A stretch of DNA of 64,000 nucleotides from Nitrospira_C sp035252115 (lineage in GTDB: Bacteria; Nitrospirota; Nitrospiria; Nitrospirales; Nitrospiraceae). Below, piece by piece: positions 34,590-43,290 of this stretch. The stretch spans positions 1 through 64,000 of the forward strand of contig DATFDJ010000194.1 of the NCBI GenBank assembly GCA_035252115.1, read 5' to 3'. The translations under genes were made by a program, and so were the position numbers. Position 1 is the stretch's first letter. The number at the start of each line of letters is the position of its first letter. The notes beneath the pieces were generated by a model. It saw nothing but the letters and a program-made list of their open reading frames with translations. It ran no database searches and was not told where the DNA came from.

Positions 34590-35084
34590 CTATTTTTTTT
34601 CCGGGGTCGGAAGATATTTGGGCGGCGGCGGCAGCGCGCCCTGACCCGGTGTCGCCGTACTGCCGCAGTCCGGCGGACAGACTCTGCCCCCTTGGGTCGG
34701 ATCCGGGAGATTCAGTTCCATTTTCTCCAACTGACATTGACTCAGCCTGCCGCCATCGTGATTGCCGCACCGGGCCGGAACGGCTGAACTGCCCACTTCA
34801 CGATAGCCATCCGGACAGACGCCACAGACAGACAGCAGATTCGCACCCAGGGGGACGCATTGGACAAGAGTCGAATCGCCGTCTTTGCAGATGGCCGGTG
34901 CGTCCGTCACCCCGACCGTGGCGTACCCGTCCGGGCACTTCCCACAGGTCTTCCGGATACTCTTGGGCTCCGTTGAGGCTTCGTCGGCTCCGACTTCAAT
35001 CAGCGGGAAAGCGCCCAAGCCTGTGCTGATCAGGATCATGAACAGACTGAACCGACAGGCGACATTGCGCCATACTCGCGACAT
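34590..35084 (-). CDS. secreted cysteine-repeat protein between ruvA and ruvB
   Basis: Not recognised. The 164-residue product has a signal peptide (FSLFMILISTGLGAFPLIEVGADEA) and two copies of a cysteine repeat. The first starts CGKCPDGYATVGVTDAPAIC (about residues 47-66) and the second CGVCPDGYREVGSSAVPARC (about 87-106), each followed by a further Cys in a (V/S)QC context. A third, shorter cysteine pair is near CPPDCG, followed by a Pro-rich tail. The repeats suggest small disulfide-bonded units. It sits 3 bases after ruvA and 19 before ruvB. Confidence 0.68.
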   Translation of the reverse strand: MSRVWRNVACRFSLFMILISTGLGAFPLIEVGADEASTEPKSIRKTCGKCPDGYATVGVTDAPAICKDGDSTLVQCVPLGANLLSVCGVCPDGYREVGSSAVPARCGNHDGGRLSQCQLEKMELNLPDPTQGGRVCPPDCGSTATPGQGALPPPPKYLPTPEKK

Positions 35085-35087
35085 ACG

Positions 35088-35690
35088 TTACCCCCTGGCC
35101 AAATCTTTCAAGGCCTCACGGATGAAGTCCTGTAAGTTTCCCGGTCCAATCATCGATTTCCTCACCCGTTGCAGGACGTCCTTGGCGGCTTGCGCTCGAT
35201 AACCGAGATTGACCAGAGCGGACAGCGCGTCATCGAACATGCGGTCCTGTCCGTGCGATCCGGCGGAGCCGGCGAGACCCGGGTGCAATTTGATCAGCTT
35301 GTCCTTCAGTTCCAGCACGATTCGACCGGCCGACTTCTTACCAATCCCGGGGACGGCTTCGAGTTTGTCGACGTCGGCGGCCTGGATGGCTGAGACCAGA
35401 TCAGAAACCGGGAGCGCGGACAAAATACCCAACGCGGTCTTCGGCCCGATTCCGGAAACCGTCGTGAGGAGAAGAAAGGCGTCCTTTTCCTCCAGCGTCA
35501 TGAAGCCGAACAAATGGATGGCGTCTTCCCGAACGTGGGTATGGATATTGAGCGAAAGGGTCTCGTTGAGATTCGGCAGACTGTAGTAGGTGCTGAGAGG
35601 AATGAAGACTTCATATCCGACCCCCTGCACGTCGAGGGTCAGATAGGTCGGCGCCTTGAAGGCCAGACGGCCGGTCAGTAAGGCGATCAT
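35088..35690 (-). CDS. ruvA: Holliday junction branch migration protein RuvA
   Basis: Junction-binding subunit of RuvAB. The 200-residue protein has the OB-fold domain I (MIALLTGRLAFKAPTYLTLDVQGVGYEVF), the tandem helix-hairpin-helix domain II (LTTVSGIGPKTALGILSALP and LEAVPGIGKKSAGRIVLELKDK) and the C-terminal domain III that contacts RuvB. No ruvC is found between it and yebC. Confidence 0.96.
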   Translation of the reverse strand: MIALLTGRLAFKAPTYLTLDVQGVGYEVFIPLSTYYSLPNLNETLSLNIHTHVREDAIHLFGFMTLEEKDAFLLLTTVSGIGPKTALGILSALPVSDLVSAIQAADVDKLEAVPGIGKKSAGRIVLELKDKLIKLHPGLAGSAGSHGQDRMFDDALSALVNLGYRAQAAKDVLQRVRKSMIGPGNLQDFIREALKDLARG

Positions 35691-35736
35691 GAATCAGTCG
35701 TGCACAGAACTCCCATGGGCGACAGAAAACGAAGGC

Positions 35737-36492
35737 TCACCCCGCAGCGGCGGCGACCTTTTCCATGACTTCGTCGGAGATGTCGAAGTTGGCGTGCACC
35801 TTCTGTACGTCGTCATGCTCGTCCAGAATTTCCATCAGTTTAAGCATTTGCTCGGCATTTTTCTCTTCCAGTCTGACCGTGTTCTGCGCAATGAACGTGA
35901 TCTCAGCAAGCGACGGCTCCACTTTCGCATCGGCAAGGGCTTTTTTCACCGTTTCAAAATCCTGAGGGCTGGTCACGACTTCAAAGCCTTTGTCCCCGAC
36001 TTTGACATCTTCCGCGCCTGCGTCAAGAGCCAGCGAGAGCAGCGTGTCCTCGTCGACTTTGCCCTTGTCGATCGCGAGCAACCCCTTTTTGTGGAATTGC
36101 CACGCGACGGCGCCGGCTTCCGCCATGTTGCCGTTGTTCTTGGTAAAAAGGCTGCGGATCTCCGCGACGGTGCGATTCCGGTTGTCGCTGGTGATTTCCA
36201 GGAGCAAAGCTGTCCCACCAGGTCCATAGCCTTCGAGCGTGAATTCTTCGTAGGAGACGCCCGGCAATTCCCCGGTCCCCCGCTGAATCGCCTTCTTCAT
36301 CGTGTCCCCGGGCATGTTGGCTTCTTTCGCCTTGGCAATAGCCAGCCGGAGACGGGGATTGCCGTCCGGATCGCCGCCGGAACGGGCTGCGATGGTCAAC
36401 TCGCGAATGACTCTCGTGAAAACTTTTCCGCGTTTGGCATCCTGAGCCGACTTATGACGCTTGATCGTCGCCCAGTGGCTATGTCCGCCCAT
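35737..36492 (-). CDS. yebC: YebC/PmpR family transcriptional or translation factor
   Basis: A 251-residue YebC/TACO1-family protein. The N-terminus MGGHSHWATIKRHKSAQDAKRGKVF and the motif GGDPDGNPRLRLAIAKAKEANMPGDTMKKAI are diagnostic. Members bind DNA as regulators or assist translation at proline-rich stretches. It lies 46 bases upstream of ruvA in the order yebC-ruvA-ruvB, where ruvC often sits in other bacteria. Confidence 0.95.
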   Translation of the reverse strand: MGGHSHWATIKRHKSAQDAKRGKVFTRVIRELTIAARSGGDPDGNPRLRLAIAKAKEANMPGDTMKKAIQRGTGELPGVSYEEFTLEGYGPGGTALLLEITSDNRNRTVAEIRSLFTKNNGNMAEAGAVAWQFHKKGLLAIDKGKVDEDTLLSLALDAGAEDVKVGDKGFEVVTSPQDFETVKKALADAKVEPSLAEITFIAQNTVRLEEKNAEQMLKLMEILDEHDDVQKVHANFDISDEVMEKVAAAAG

Positions 36493-36611
36493 GACACATA
36501 CTCCTCGGCCGATTCCGGTCAGCTTTTGTACGAACTGCTTCTCAATTGGGTACTCGTAACACAGGGTTCAGAAAGCTGTCAATTACGAGATGGCGCGGGC
36601 TGCTGCCGATT

Positions 36612-37385
36612 CTATTCTGAATAGATCAGCAACTGTGCGCCGATGACGAGGATGAGGCAGGCCCACAGGACTTCCCAACGAGATGGAGTTGCATGCTCAT
36701 TCTTGCCGAGCCATCCGGCAATCAGTTTCGATGATCCGGCCGTCAACGCGACCGTTCCCATGACCGCATGGTGAAGTGCAATCTTGTGCGCCGATGGATG
36801 GTCGCCGTGCGAATGGCCGAACAACATCCACCCTCCGACGAGCGCCATGAAAGGAAGCGGGGCGGACCAGCCGGCATGGCGCATCAAGCCCACCCGTCTG
36901 ATCAATTCGATCGTCCCGACGCCCAGAGCCAAAACTCCATAGATCTTGTGTTGGAGAATTTCCTGGTCTTCCCCGAAAAACGTTTGCATAAAACTCAAAG
37001 ACCCGATCGGCCAAGCCTCGTGATCGCTCCAGCCCAGTAGAAAGAGGCCCGTCCCGAGCATAGCCCCGGGTAGTAAATACTTGCTCCAGTGAGACCAAGT
37101 CAGCCGCAAGGCATGCCCGAGTTCGGCCAGCCCCATCATGAACACCAGCAAACCGGCAATGTGATGGTTGCGCTCCGAGTAGGCGATGCCGGCGGCCGAC
37201 CCTTCCCAGCCGCTCGAGGACTGATGGCCATGGGATTCCGGCGCGTGGATGGCTCCTTGAGCTTTTCGCTGCGCGGCATGATGAGATTCTCCATGGCTCA
37301 CGGTCTCATGTTGAGCCATCGCAGCGAGGGGAACCCCACAAACCACAATCAGCAGGAAGATGCCGCTCCGGACACAACTACCCAT
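36612..37385 (-). CDS. His-rich polytopic membrane protein
   Basis: Not recognised. The 257-residue product has a signal peptide (SGIFLLIVVCGVPLAAMAQH), a His-rich periplasmic segment (HETVSHGESHHAAQRKAQ and HAPESHGHQ, about ten His in 35 residues) and then about six transmembrane helices. Further His pairs lie at helix ends (RNHHIAGLL, LFGHSHGDHPSAH, ALHHAVMG). The pattern suggests binding of a metal such as copper, zinc or nickel, or haem, but no transporter signature is present. It is a single gene between yebC and the terminator of the next unit. Confidence 0.7.
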   Translation of the reverse strand: MGSCVRSGIFLLIVVCGVPLAAMAQHETVSHGESHHAAQRKAQGAIHAPESHGHQSSSGWEGSAAGIAYSERNHHIAGLLVFMMGLAELGHALRLTWSHWSKYLLPGAMLGTGLFLLGWSDHEAWPIGSLSFMQTFFGEDQEILQHKIYGVLALGVGTIELIRRVGLMRHAGWSAPLPFMALVGGWMLFGHSHGDHPSAHKIALHHAVMGTVALTAGSSKLIAGWLGKNEHATPSRWEVLWACLILVIGAQLLIYSE

Positions 37386-37412
37386 AGGCTTGGCTAATCC
37401 CGGATCTTTCCG

Positions 37413-37447
37413 AAAAAAGGCCCGTCCGGCTGTCCGGACAGGCCTTT
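37413..37447 (-). terminator. terminator of the mrp/PCP_red unit
   Basis: On the minus strand AGGCCTGTCCGG pairs with CCGGACGGGCCT (one mismatch-type G-T) around a short loop, followed by TTTTTTC. It lies about 75 bases downstream of the PCP_red stop codon. Confidence 0.82.
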
Positions 37448-37522
37448 CACACTCAGAACTGGGCGCTCACCGCCTCGCGCCCGTCCGCAAACGTGACGCT
37501 CATTATTCTTCGCGTCGCGGAC

Positions 37523-38269
37523 CTACATGAACTTCATGAATTTTTCTTTGGCCTCGTCCATCACTTGAGCCGTAATCGTTGCGACGCCGCGTTCCTTCGC
37601 CACGCGCTCAATTTCCTTTCGAGCCATGGGGCGAATGAAATCGGGAATGTTTTCAAGCCGCTGCTCCGCTTCGCGTGTCCACGTCATGCCATTGGGCGAC
37701 TCGTTTTTCGAGTCATCCATCACCTGCAATGTGATGGTGCGATATCCATGCTTCCTCGCATACGCTTCGACGCTACTCTGCACCATGGGTTTGACGAACG
37801 CGGGGAGACGATCCAACTTGTCCTTGGCATCGGCCGACCAGGTAAACTCGGATGCCGCCTGACCCCCGTTCGCCGGCTTGCCGCTCGACGTGAGACCCAT
37901 TTCAGCGACCATGGCCGAGAAGGGGCAGCCGCTGCTCGACTTCTCACCGGGTTTGGGACCTGACGAGGCCGTCGCCGGTTGACCACCTTGGATTTTTTCA
38001 TTGAGATAGGCCGCCATCTGGCCGGAACCGGCTTGGGCCTCTTCCTTCAGCGTGCCTCTGGTCATTTCAAACGGTTCCGCTGCGGCGGTTCTCCCGCCCA
38101 GCTTGACGCCGAGGGAGCTGACCATCTGCGTTTCCCCCGGATTGGTCACCATGGAAAATTTGGCGCCGCAAGAAGGACAGCCGAAGAAGACGCCGAGCGA
38201 CCCTTCTCCAGGCTTCTCGACCTTCTCAAAGTTCATGTAGGTTTCGCAGTTGAGACACACGAATTTCAT
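37523..38269 (-). CDS. zinc-ribbon protein with two PCP-reductase-like domains
   Basis: A 248-residue protein with three parts. Residues 1-40 form a zinc ribbon (Cys5, Cys8, Cys31, Cys34: MKFVCLNC ... FFGCPSCGAKF). A flexible region with SSSGCPFSAMV follows. The last ~105 residues hold two PCP_red units starting at Trp144 (FTWSADAKDKLDRLPAFV) and Trp197 (MTWTREAEQRLENIPDFI). It begins 21 bases after mrp and ends in a terminator, so the two are a unit. The PCP_red unit is shared with the four-repeat protein at 22564. An iron-sulfur or metal-related role is inferred from the cysteines and Mrp. Confidence 0.8.
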   Translation of the reverse strand: MKFVCLNCETYMNFEKVEKPGEGSLGVFFGCPSCGAKFSMVTNPGETQMVSSLGVKLGGRTAAAEPFEMTRGTLKEEAQAGSGQMAAYLNEKIQGGQPATASSGPKPGEKSSSGCPFSAMVAEMGLTSSGKPANGGQAASEFTWSADAKDKLDRLPAFVKPMVQSSVEAYARKHGYRTITLQVMDDSKNESPNGMTWTREAEQRLENIPDFIRPMARKEIERVAKERGVATITAQVMDEAKEKFMKFM

Positions 38270-38290
38270 GGCAGCTCCTCTCGGGTCGGC

Positions 38291-39211
38291 TTACAACTTG
38301 GCGGCAAGGACTTTCTTGTAGTCCAGTAATGTTCGGATCCGTCCCGCGATTTCCTGATAGCGCTGAATCGTGGGGTATTGTTCGTCGAGCAGCGGTTCTC
38401 CCTTGTCGAACGTGCGCGCCAACTTTCGGTCGAAGGGGATACGCCCCAACAACGGCAGGTCCAGCGCCTCGCACATCGCTTCCGTATTGCCCTCGAACAA
38501 CTCGTTTTGCTCGCCACAGGACGGGCACCGGTATTCGCTCATGTTCTCGACGATTCCGAGCACTTTGATTCCCATGTCACGGGCATAGGTGACGGACTTC
38601 TGCACCACATCGGAAGCCACTTCCGACGGCGTGGTCACCACGATGGCGCCGGCAAGGTCCGGAATGAAGCCGGCGATCACGGGAGGTTTGTCGGCTGCTG
38701 CGCCCGGAGGCAGATCGGCCAGTAGATAGTCCAGCTCGCCCCATGCCACGTCGGCCAAAAATTCTCTGATGACGTTCATTTCCATCAGCCCAAGCCATAC
38801 CGGGCTGACATCCATGGGGCCTTTCCATCTGACCGGTGAGGCCGCATCTAAAAAGAAATCCATCGAGGCGACTTTGATGCCTAACGGTCCAGTAGGAGGA
38901 ATGGCTCCTTCCTGCGTCATCGTCAGCGACCGACCGTGTAGACCGAGCATACGCGGGACGCAAGGACCGTTTAAGTCCACGTCCAGTAAGCCGACCCGCG
39001 CATGTTGCCGTGCAAAGGCGAGAGCCAGATTTACGGTTGTCATGCTCTTGCCGACGCCGCCTTTGCCGCTCATCACGACCAGCTTATGCTTGATGCCGGC
39101 CATGCGGGCCTGAACCTGCCGCACTTGGTCCGTGATTTGCTCAACGACCTTGGCGTCATCCGAATACCGGAGCTTGCCGAGAATCGATCTGAGGTCTTTA
39201 TCAGGCGGCAT
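38291..39211 (-). CDS. Mrp/NBP35-family iron-sulfur carrier ATPase
   Basis: A 306-residue P-loop ATPase of the Mrp/ApbC/NBP35 group that carries [4Fe-4S] clusters to apoproteins. It shows the deviant Walker A SGKGGVGKS (about residues 48-56), LLDVDLNGPCVPRMLGL, the family motif in GLMEMNVIREFLADVAWGELDYLLADLPPGAAAD and the C-terminal cluster-binding CxxC in YRCPSCGEQNELF. The ATG at 39211 has GGAGAGGG at good distance; another ATG at 39226 is in frame. It is followed directly by the zinc-ribbon PCP_red gene. Confidence 0.92.
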   Translation of the reverse strand: MPPDKDLRSILGKLRYSDDAKVVEQITDQVRQVQARMAGIKHKLVVMSGKGGVGKSMTTVNLALAFARQHARVGLLDVDLNGPCVPRMLGLHGRSLTMTQEGAIPPTGPLGIKVASMDFFLDAASPVRWKGPMDVSPVWLGLMEMNVIREFLADVAWGELDYLLADLPPGAAADKPPVIAGFIPDLAGAIVVTTPSEVASDVVQKSVTYARDMGIKVLGIVENMSEYRCPSCGEQNELFEGNTEAMCEALDLPLLGRIPFDRKLARTFDKGEPLLDEQYPTIQRYQEIAGRIRTLLDYKKVLAAKL

Positions 39212-39432
39212 GCAGACCCTCTCCATTTTCCTCAATTGAAGAGAAAACACGGTAACACAGCGATTTCTTGAGAGTCAAACGAAGCGAACTGCCACCCTTC
39301 GGATCGATTGGCTGCCCGTTTCGCCAGATCGGGCAGTGACCCGATTGGGACTTCAGGAACGGACACCCGCATGTGGATCCGAAAAACGGGACAGGCACGG
39401 CTACGCCGAGCCAGTCCCCCATCAAGCCAGTC

Positions 39433-41292
39433 TCAGATGGAATATTGAAACGTCGGCTTTGCGCCGATGGCTTGGGCTAAGACTCCGCGATTTTTCAACT
39501 CATCCAAGATACGTTTCGTCGAGGCTTCGAGGTCCAAGGGACCGGACAGGACGATATCGATATTCGGCGGCACTTCTTCGGGCGCCTTACACATGTGGAC
39601 GGCGATGACCGCCGTTGGGTGGACCAGGGTCCTGATGGCCTGCGCGGCTTCGAGATAATCCATGCCGAACGGATTGGTGGTCGATACGACGATCAGGCCT
39701 GTGTCCACGAGCAATCTCGCCACCTCCCCGTAGCGCCGTGCCATCTCGGTCACCTGACCCCGCTCTCCCTCCGATAAATCCGCGTCTAAGCCTCGTCGGA
39801 GATTTTCTCCGTCCAGCAGGTAGGCATGGCGGCCGTCGGCGACAAGCCTGGCTTCGAGCCTCTTGGCAAGCAATGACTTCCCCGTATGCCGTCCACCGGT
39901 CACCAACACGATGGCGGGCCGATGCCCGTATTGTTGGGCCCGTTCCTCAATGCCCACCTCACCCTTGACCCACGCAAAGTCCCGGCGCCGGGCTTCTTCC
40001 CGCAACCCTTCCTGTTCATCGTGAATCAGCTCGGTAATGATTCCCCCGCCGGCAATATCGAACTCATCGACCACGACGAAGCGGCCTGTGGCCTCGAAGG
40101 ACGATGAGAGATCGAAGGCCACCGGGGATTTCGTTCGGATCGTCAGTTCGGCGACTTGATTCCTTGCCACCGACGCGCTGCCTTGCTGTTGGCTGAGGTC
40201 CATCGTATCGATGATCCGATGGATCGCCGCGACCTGGCACTCGATCTCCTTCGTGGCGATGCGGAGCACATACTTGCGGCCTTTTCCCATCGCACGCCGC
40301 CCGAGCCAAAAAAGATTCGCGCGAAACGCCGTGGAGACCAGAGGCAAATGTTCCTGATGCGTGGCGATCTCGCCCCGCTCGACGAAGATTTGCTCATCGA
40401 GCGTGATCCCGGTGGACTGGCCCGCTTCCGCTCCGGTGGGCACCGGCTCGATGTTGAAGGCTTCCACCGACCGGACGTTGGCGCGCTTGTTGGAAGGGGA
40501 GAAGACGAGATGGTCGCCGATCTTCAGTCGACCCGCCGTGATTCGTCCGGCAAGGATACGTCGGGCGTCGAATTTATAGACGTCCTGCACCGGAAAGCGG
40601 AGCGGCTGCTCGCTTCGAGCCGTTTCCTTCTTGAAGAGGTTCAAGGCCTCCAGCACCGTGGGGCCGCTATACCAGGTCATTGTCCGGCTGCGATTGGCAA
40701 TGTTGTCGCCCAGTTTGGCGCTGACAGGAATCATGTGCTCCGGCACCGACCCGAACCGGCCCAAGAACTCGCGATACTCCTTTTCGATCCCCTCGAACAC
40801 GTCCTGCCGGTAGCCGACCAAGTCCATTTTATTCACGACCACGGCGAATTGCCGGACTCCGAGGAGGGACAGGAGATAACCGTGCTTCTTCGATTGCTCT
40901 TTCACTCCCTCCAGCGCATCGATCAGAAGGAGCGCCGCTTCCGCGCGGGCGGCGCCGGAAATCATGTTCTTCAAGAATTCCTTATGACCGGGGGCGTCGA
41001 TGATGATGTACTGTCGACCTTTCCAGATAAAAAACGTCCGGGCCGTATCGATCGTGATGCCTTGTTCCTGCTCTTCCAGGAAGGCGTCGAAGAGAAAGGC
41101 GTACTCGAACTCCTTGCCTTGCTGACGACAGATCGCCTGCACTTTCTCGAGCTTGCCGTCCGGCAAGGACCCCGTGTCCGCATACAGCCTTCCCAGCAAG
41201 GTAGACTTGCCGTGATCGACATGCCCTACGATGACGATGTTGAGCGTCTCGTTCGGTTTCGTGGCGGTTGCCGGTTCGATTTTGGTCGCCAT
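39433..41292 (-). CDS. cysNC: sulfate adenylyltransferase subunit 1 fused to an APS-kinase-like domain
   Basis: GTPase subunit of ATP sulfurylase with a C-terminal APS kinase domain; 619 residues from the ATG at 41292. The EF-Tu-like GTPase is complete: GHVDHGKS (23-30), DAPGHKEFLKNM and NKMDLVG, followed by the beta-barrel domains. The kinase-like domain starts near residue 450. Its P-loop reads GGRHTGKSL where the norm is GLSGAGKST, LDGENLRRGL is kept, and the FISPYR-type substrate motif is not visible, so APS kinase activity is doubtful. It lies downstream of cysD. Confidence 0.93.
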   Translation of the reverse strand: MATKIEPATATKPNETLNIVIVGHVDHGKSTLLGRLYADTGSLPDGKLEKVQAICRQQGKEFEYAFLFDAFLEEQEQGITIDTARTFFIWKGRQYIIIDAPGHKEFLKNMISGAARAEAALLLIDALEGVKEQSKKHGYLLSLLGVRQFAVVVNKMDLVGYRQDVFEGIEKEYREFLGRFGSVPEHMIPVSAKLGDNIANRSRTMTWYSGPTVLEALNLFKKETARSEQPLRFPVQDVYKFDARRILAGRITAGRLKIGDHLVFSPSNKRANVRSVEAFNIEPVPTGAEAGQSTGITLDEQIFVERGEIATHQEHLPLVSTAFRANLFWLGRRAMGKGRKYVLRIATKEIECQVAAIHRIIDTMDLSQQQGSASVARNQVAELTIRTKSPVAFDLSSSFEATGRFVVVDEFDIAGGGIITELIHDEQEGLREEARRRDFAWVKGEVGIEERAQQYGHRPAIVLVTGGRHTGKSLLAKRLEARLVADGRHAYLLDGENLRRGLDADLSEGERGQVTEMARRYGEVARLLVDTGLIVVSTTNPFGMDYLEAAQAIRTLVHPTAVIAVHMCKAPEEVPPNIDIVLSGPLDLEASTKRILDELKNRGVLAQAIGAKPTFQYSI

Positions 41293-41395
41293 AAGTGTAT
41301 TGGACTCTCTTCCTGCACGACTGACGCAAGCAGTCTTTACCGACACTCAAATGATCGTCCACCGAGGCCGCAGGGAGCGAGACCCGCGAGGCGGG

Positions 41396-42193
41396 TTACA
41401 TGTACCCGTCCTTTCTCAACAACTCCATACCTCTTCCTTCGTCCTGCGCCCGCCCTGACCGTTCTGCGACGGTCGTATGCCGCAGTTCTTCAATGATGTC
41501 GTCCACACTCTTCGCGCCGGATTTGATGGGTGACGTACAGGGCGCGCAGCCAAGACTGCGATATCTGGTGCCGTCGCCCCGGTCGAGATACAGATCGATG
41601 AACGGAATATTTTCGAGCTTGATGTACTCCCAAATATTGATCTCCGTCCAGTCCAGCAAGGGATGGATCCGGATATGCGTTCCGGGAGGGAACGTCGTCT
41701 TGAACTGGTCCCAGAGCTCCGGCGGCTGGTCGCGGAAATCCCAATCTCCATGTTTGTCGCGCGGCGAAAAATACCGCTCCTTCGCTCTCGTACCTTCCTC
41801 GTCCGCCCGAACGCCGAGGATCACCCCCGTATAGCCCTTCTGTTCGAGCAATTGTTTCAAGCCGTTGGTCTTCAGGGCCGTACAGCAAGCCACACGTCCC
41901 ATGGTGTGATTCATGCCGGCGGCCAAGGCCTCCTTGTTCTGCCCCACGACCAAATTCAGGTGCCATTCGCGAGCCAGGCGATCACGGTATTCGATCATGG
42001 CGGGAATTTTATAGCTGGTGTCGACATGGAGCAGCGGGAACGGCACATGGCCGAAGAACGCCTTCCGGGCGAGCCACAAGAGCACCGTCGAATCCTTTCC
42101 CATCGACCACAGCATGGCGAGATGGTCGAAATGCTTATAGGCTTCGCGGAGAATGTAAACGCTTTGATCTTCGAGCTGTCGTAAATGTTTCAC
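41396..42193 (-). CDS. cysD: sulfate adenylyltransferase subunit 2
   Basis: Catalytic subunit of the CysDN ATP sulfurylase, forming APS from sulfate and ATP. The 265-residue protein belongs to the PAPS-reductase-like PP-loop family: LWSMGKDSTVLLWLARKAF (SxGKDS), HVDTSYKIPAMIEYRD, GVRADEEGTRAKERYFSPRD, and C-terminal YRSLGCAPCTSPI. The length and C-terminal arginine-rich tail are typical of CysD. It overlaps the TrpD-like gene by four bases. Confidence 0.95.
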   Translation of the reverse strand: MKHLRQLEDQSVYILREAYKHFDHLAMLWSMGKDSTVLLWLARKAFFGHVPFPLLHVDTSYKIPAMIEYRDRLAREWHLNLVVGQNKEALAAGMNHTMGRVACCTALKTNGLKQLLEQKGYTGVILGVRADEEGTRAKERYFSPRDKHGDWDFRDQPPELWDQFKTTFPPGTHIRIHPLLDWTEINIWEYIKLENIPFIDLYLDRGDGTRYRSLGCAPCTSPIKSGAKSVDDIIEELRHTTVAERSGRAQDEGRGMELLRKDGYM

Positions 42194-43290
42194 GGACGGA
42201 GTCCCTTTGCATGTCCCGATGACGAATCGCGTTGGCTTGCCGACCCGACCGTCTCCGGTTGCCGGCTCAGCTCTTCGAGCTTCCGCGCCGCTTTTCCGTC
42301 TTCAATCGCTTTTCTCGCCAGCGGAAGGCCGTCGGCAAGCGACGCCGCCTTGCCTGCCGCATAGAGCAGCATCGCGGCATTCAGCAACACCCAGTCGCAC
42401 GGCCCTCCTTGTAGACGATGGTGTAAAATGCGCCGGAGCAGATCCGCTTCTTTTTCCCGCTGATCCGGTGCGAAGCCGGCCATGTCCCGCGAGGCTCCCA
42501 TTGCCAGTCCCGCATCCTTCGGGCCCAACGTCAACGGGGTGATGCGGTCATCCCGCACTTCCAGGACCTTGGTGAGCATCGCGCTCGAGAGTTCGGGATC
42601 CCCCTCGACACCCCGAACAACCAATGCCCTGGGCGTTCCAAGCATCCGCAGCGCCTCGGCTGTTTTCTCAAAATGCGGAGGATGTGTCAGCCCGACCAAT
42701 TGAGAAAGGGCCCGAGCCGGGTTCAGCAGTCTGGCGATCGGATGAAAGACGTTTCGGACGCCGAGTTCCTGGCGCATCTCCAGAAAACGATACAGCGGCG
42801 GATGGTAGAGCCCAATATCGAGGTAGGCAAACCCGTGAGTGGCGACCTCGGCGGCCACGGCTTTGGGCTCCAGATCGACCGGCACTCCGAGTGACTTCAA
42901 AACCCCCGCATTGCCCGGCCGACCCGGGATCCCGTCGTACCCGTGCATGAGCACCGACGCACCTGCTGCGGCGGCCACGATGGCTGCCGCAGCCAGCGCG
43001 TGGAACGTATCCTGTTTGCCCGCATAACTCGGCAGATCGACCACGTGAAGCTCGCGAGGAATGGGAAGCGGCGCGACGTACGAACGCACCGCGGCCGTGA
43101 AAGCGGCAAGTTCGGTCACCGATTCCATCTTGATGCGGATCGCGACAAGGAAGGCGCCGACTTGCGCGGGAGTGGCTTCGCCTTCGACGAGAAACTTCAT
43201 CGCGCGTTTGGCCTCATCCCAGGTGAGATCTTTTGAGGCTTTCTGTCCTTTTGCGACTTTTGCGATGAGCTCCTGCACAGGCATCCTCAA
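42190..43290 (-). CDS. TrpD-like (glycosyltransferase family 3) protein in the cys operon
   Basis: A 366-residue protein with the anthranilate phosphoribosyltransferase fold: N-terminal helical domain (KDLTWDEAKRAMKFLVEGEATPAQVGAFLVA) and the large domain. The catalytic signatures of TrpD are altered: the PRPP loop GTGGD is replaced by PSYAGKQDTF, and KHGNRS by MHGYDG. It is therefore probably not a tryptophan enzyme and may bind another ligand or nucleic acid as in the TrpD2/YbiB group. Overlapping starts and stops with both cysD and cysH place it firmly in the sulfate assimilation operon. Confidence 0.82.
   Translation of the reverse strand: MRMPVQELIAKVAKGQKASKDLTWDEAKRAMKFLVEGEATPAQVGAFLVAIRIKMESVTELAAFTAAVRSYVAPLPIPRELHVVDLPSYAGKQDTFHALAAAAIVAAAAGASVLMHGYDGIPGRPGNAGVLKSLGVPVDLEPKAVAAEVATHGFAYLDIGLYHPPLYRFLEMRQELGVRNVFHPIARLLNPARALSQLVGLTHPPHFEKTAEALRMLGTPRALVVRGVEGDPELSSAMLTKVLEVRDDRITPLTLGPKDAGLAMGASRDMAGFAPDQREKEADLLRRILHHRLQGGPCDWVLLNAAMLLYAAGKAASLADGLPLARKAIEDGKAARKLEELSRQPETVGSASQRDSSSGHAKGLRP

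Noticed and set aside
39312..39336. CTGCCCG/CGGGCAG hairpin between cysNC and mrp
   Set aside because: Only seven base pairs with an 11-base loop and no T run on either strand; too weak for a terminator call.
40156..41496. 446-codon open frame on the plus strand
   Set aside because: Antisense to cysNC; no SD and no domain-like pattern.
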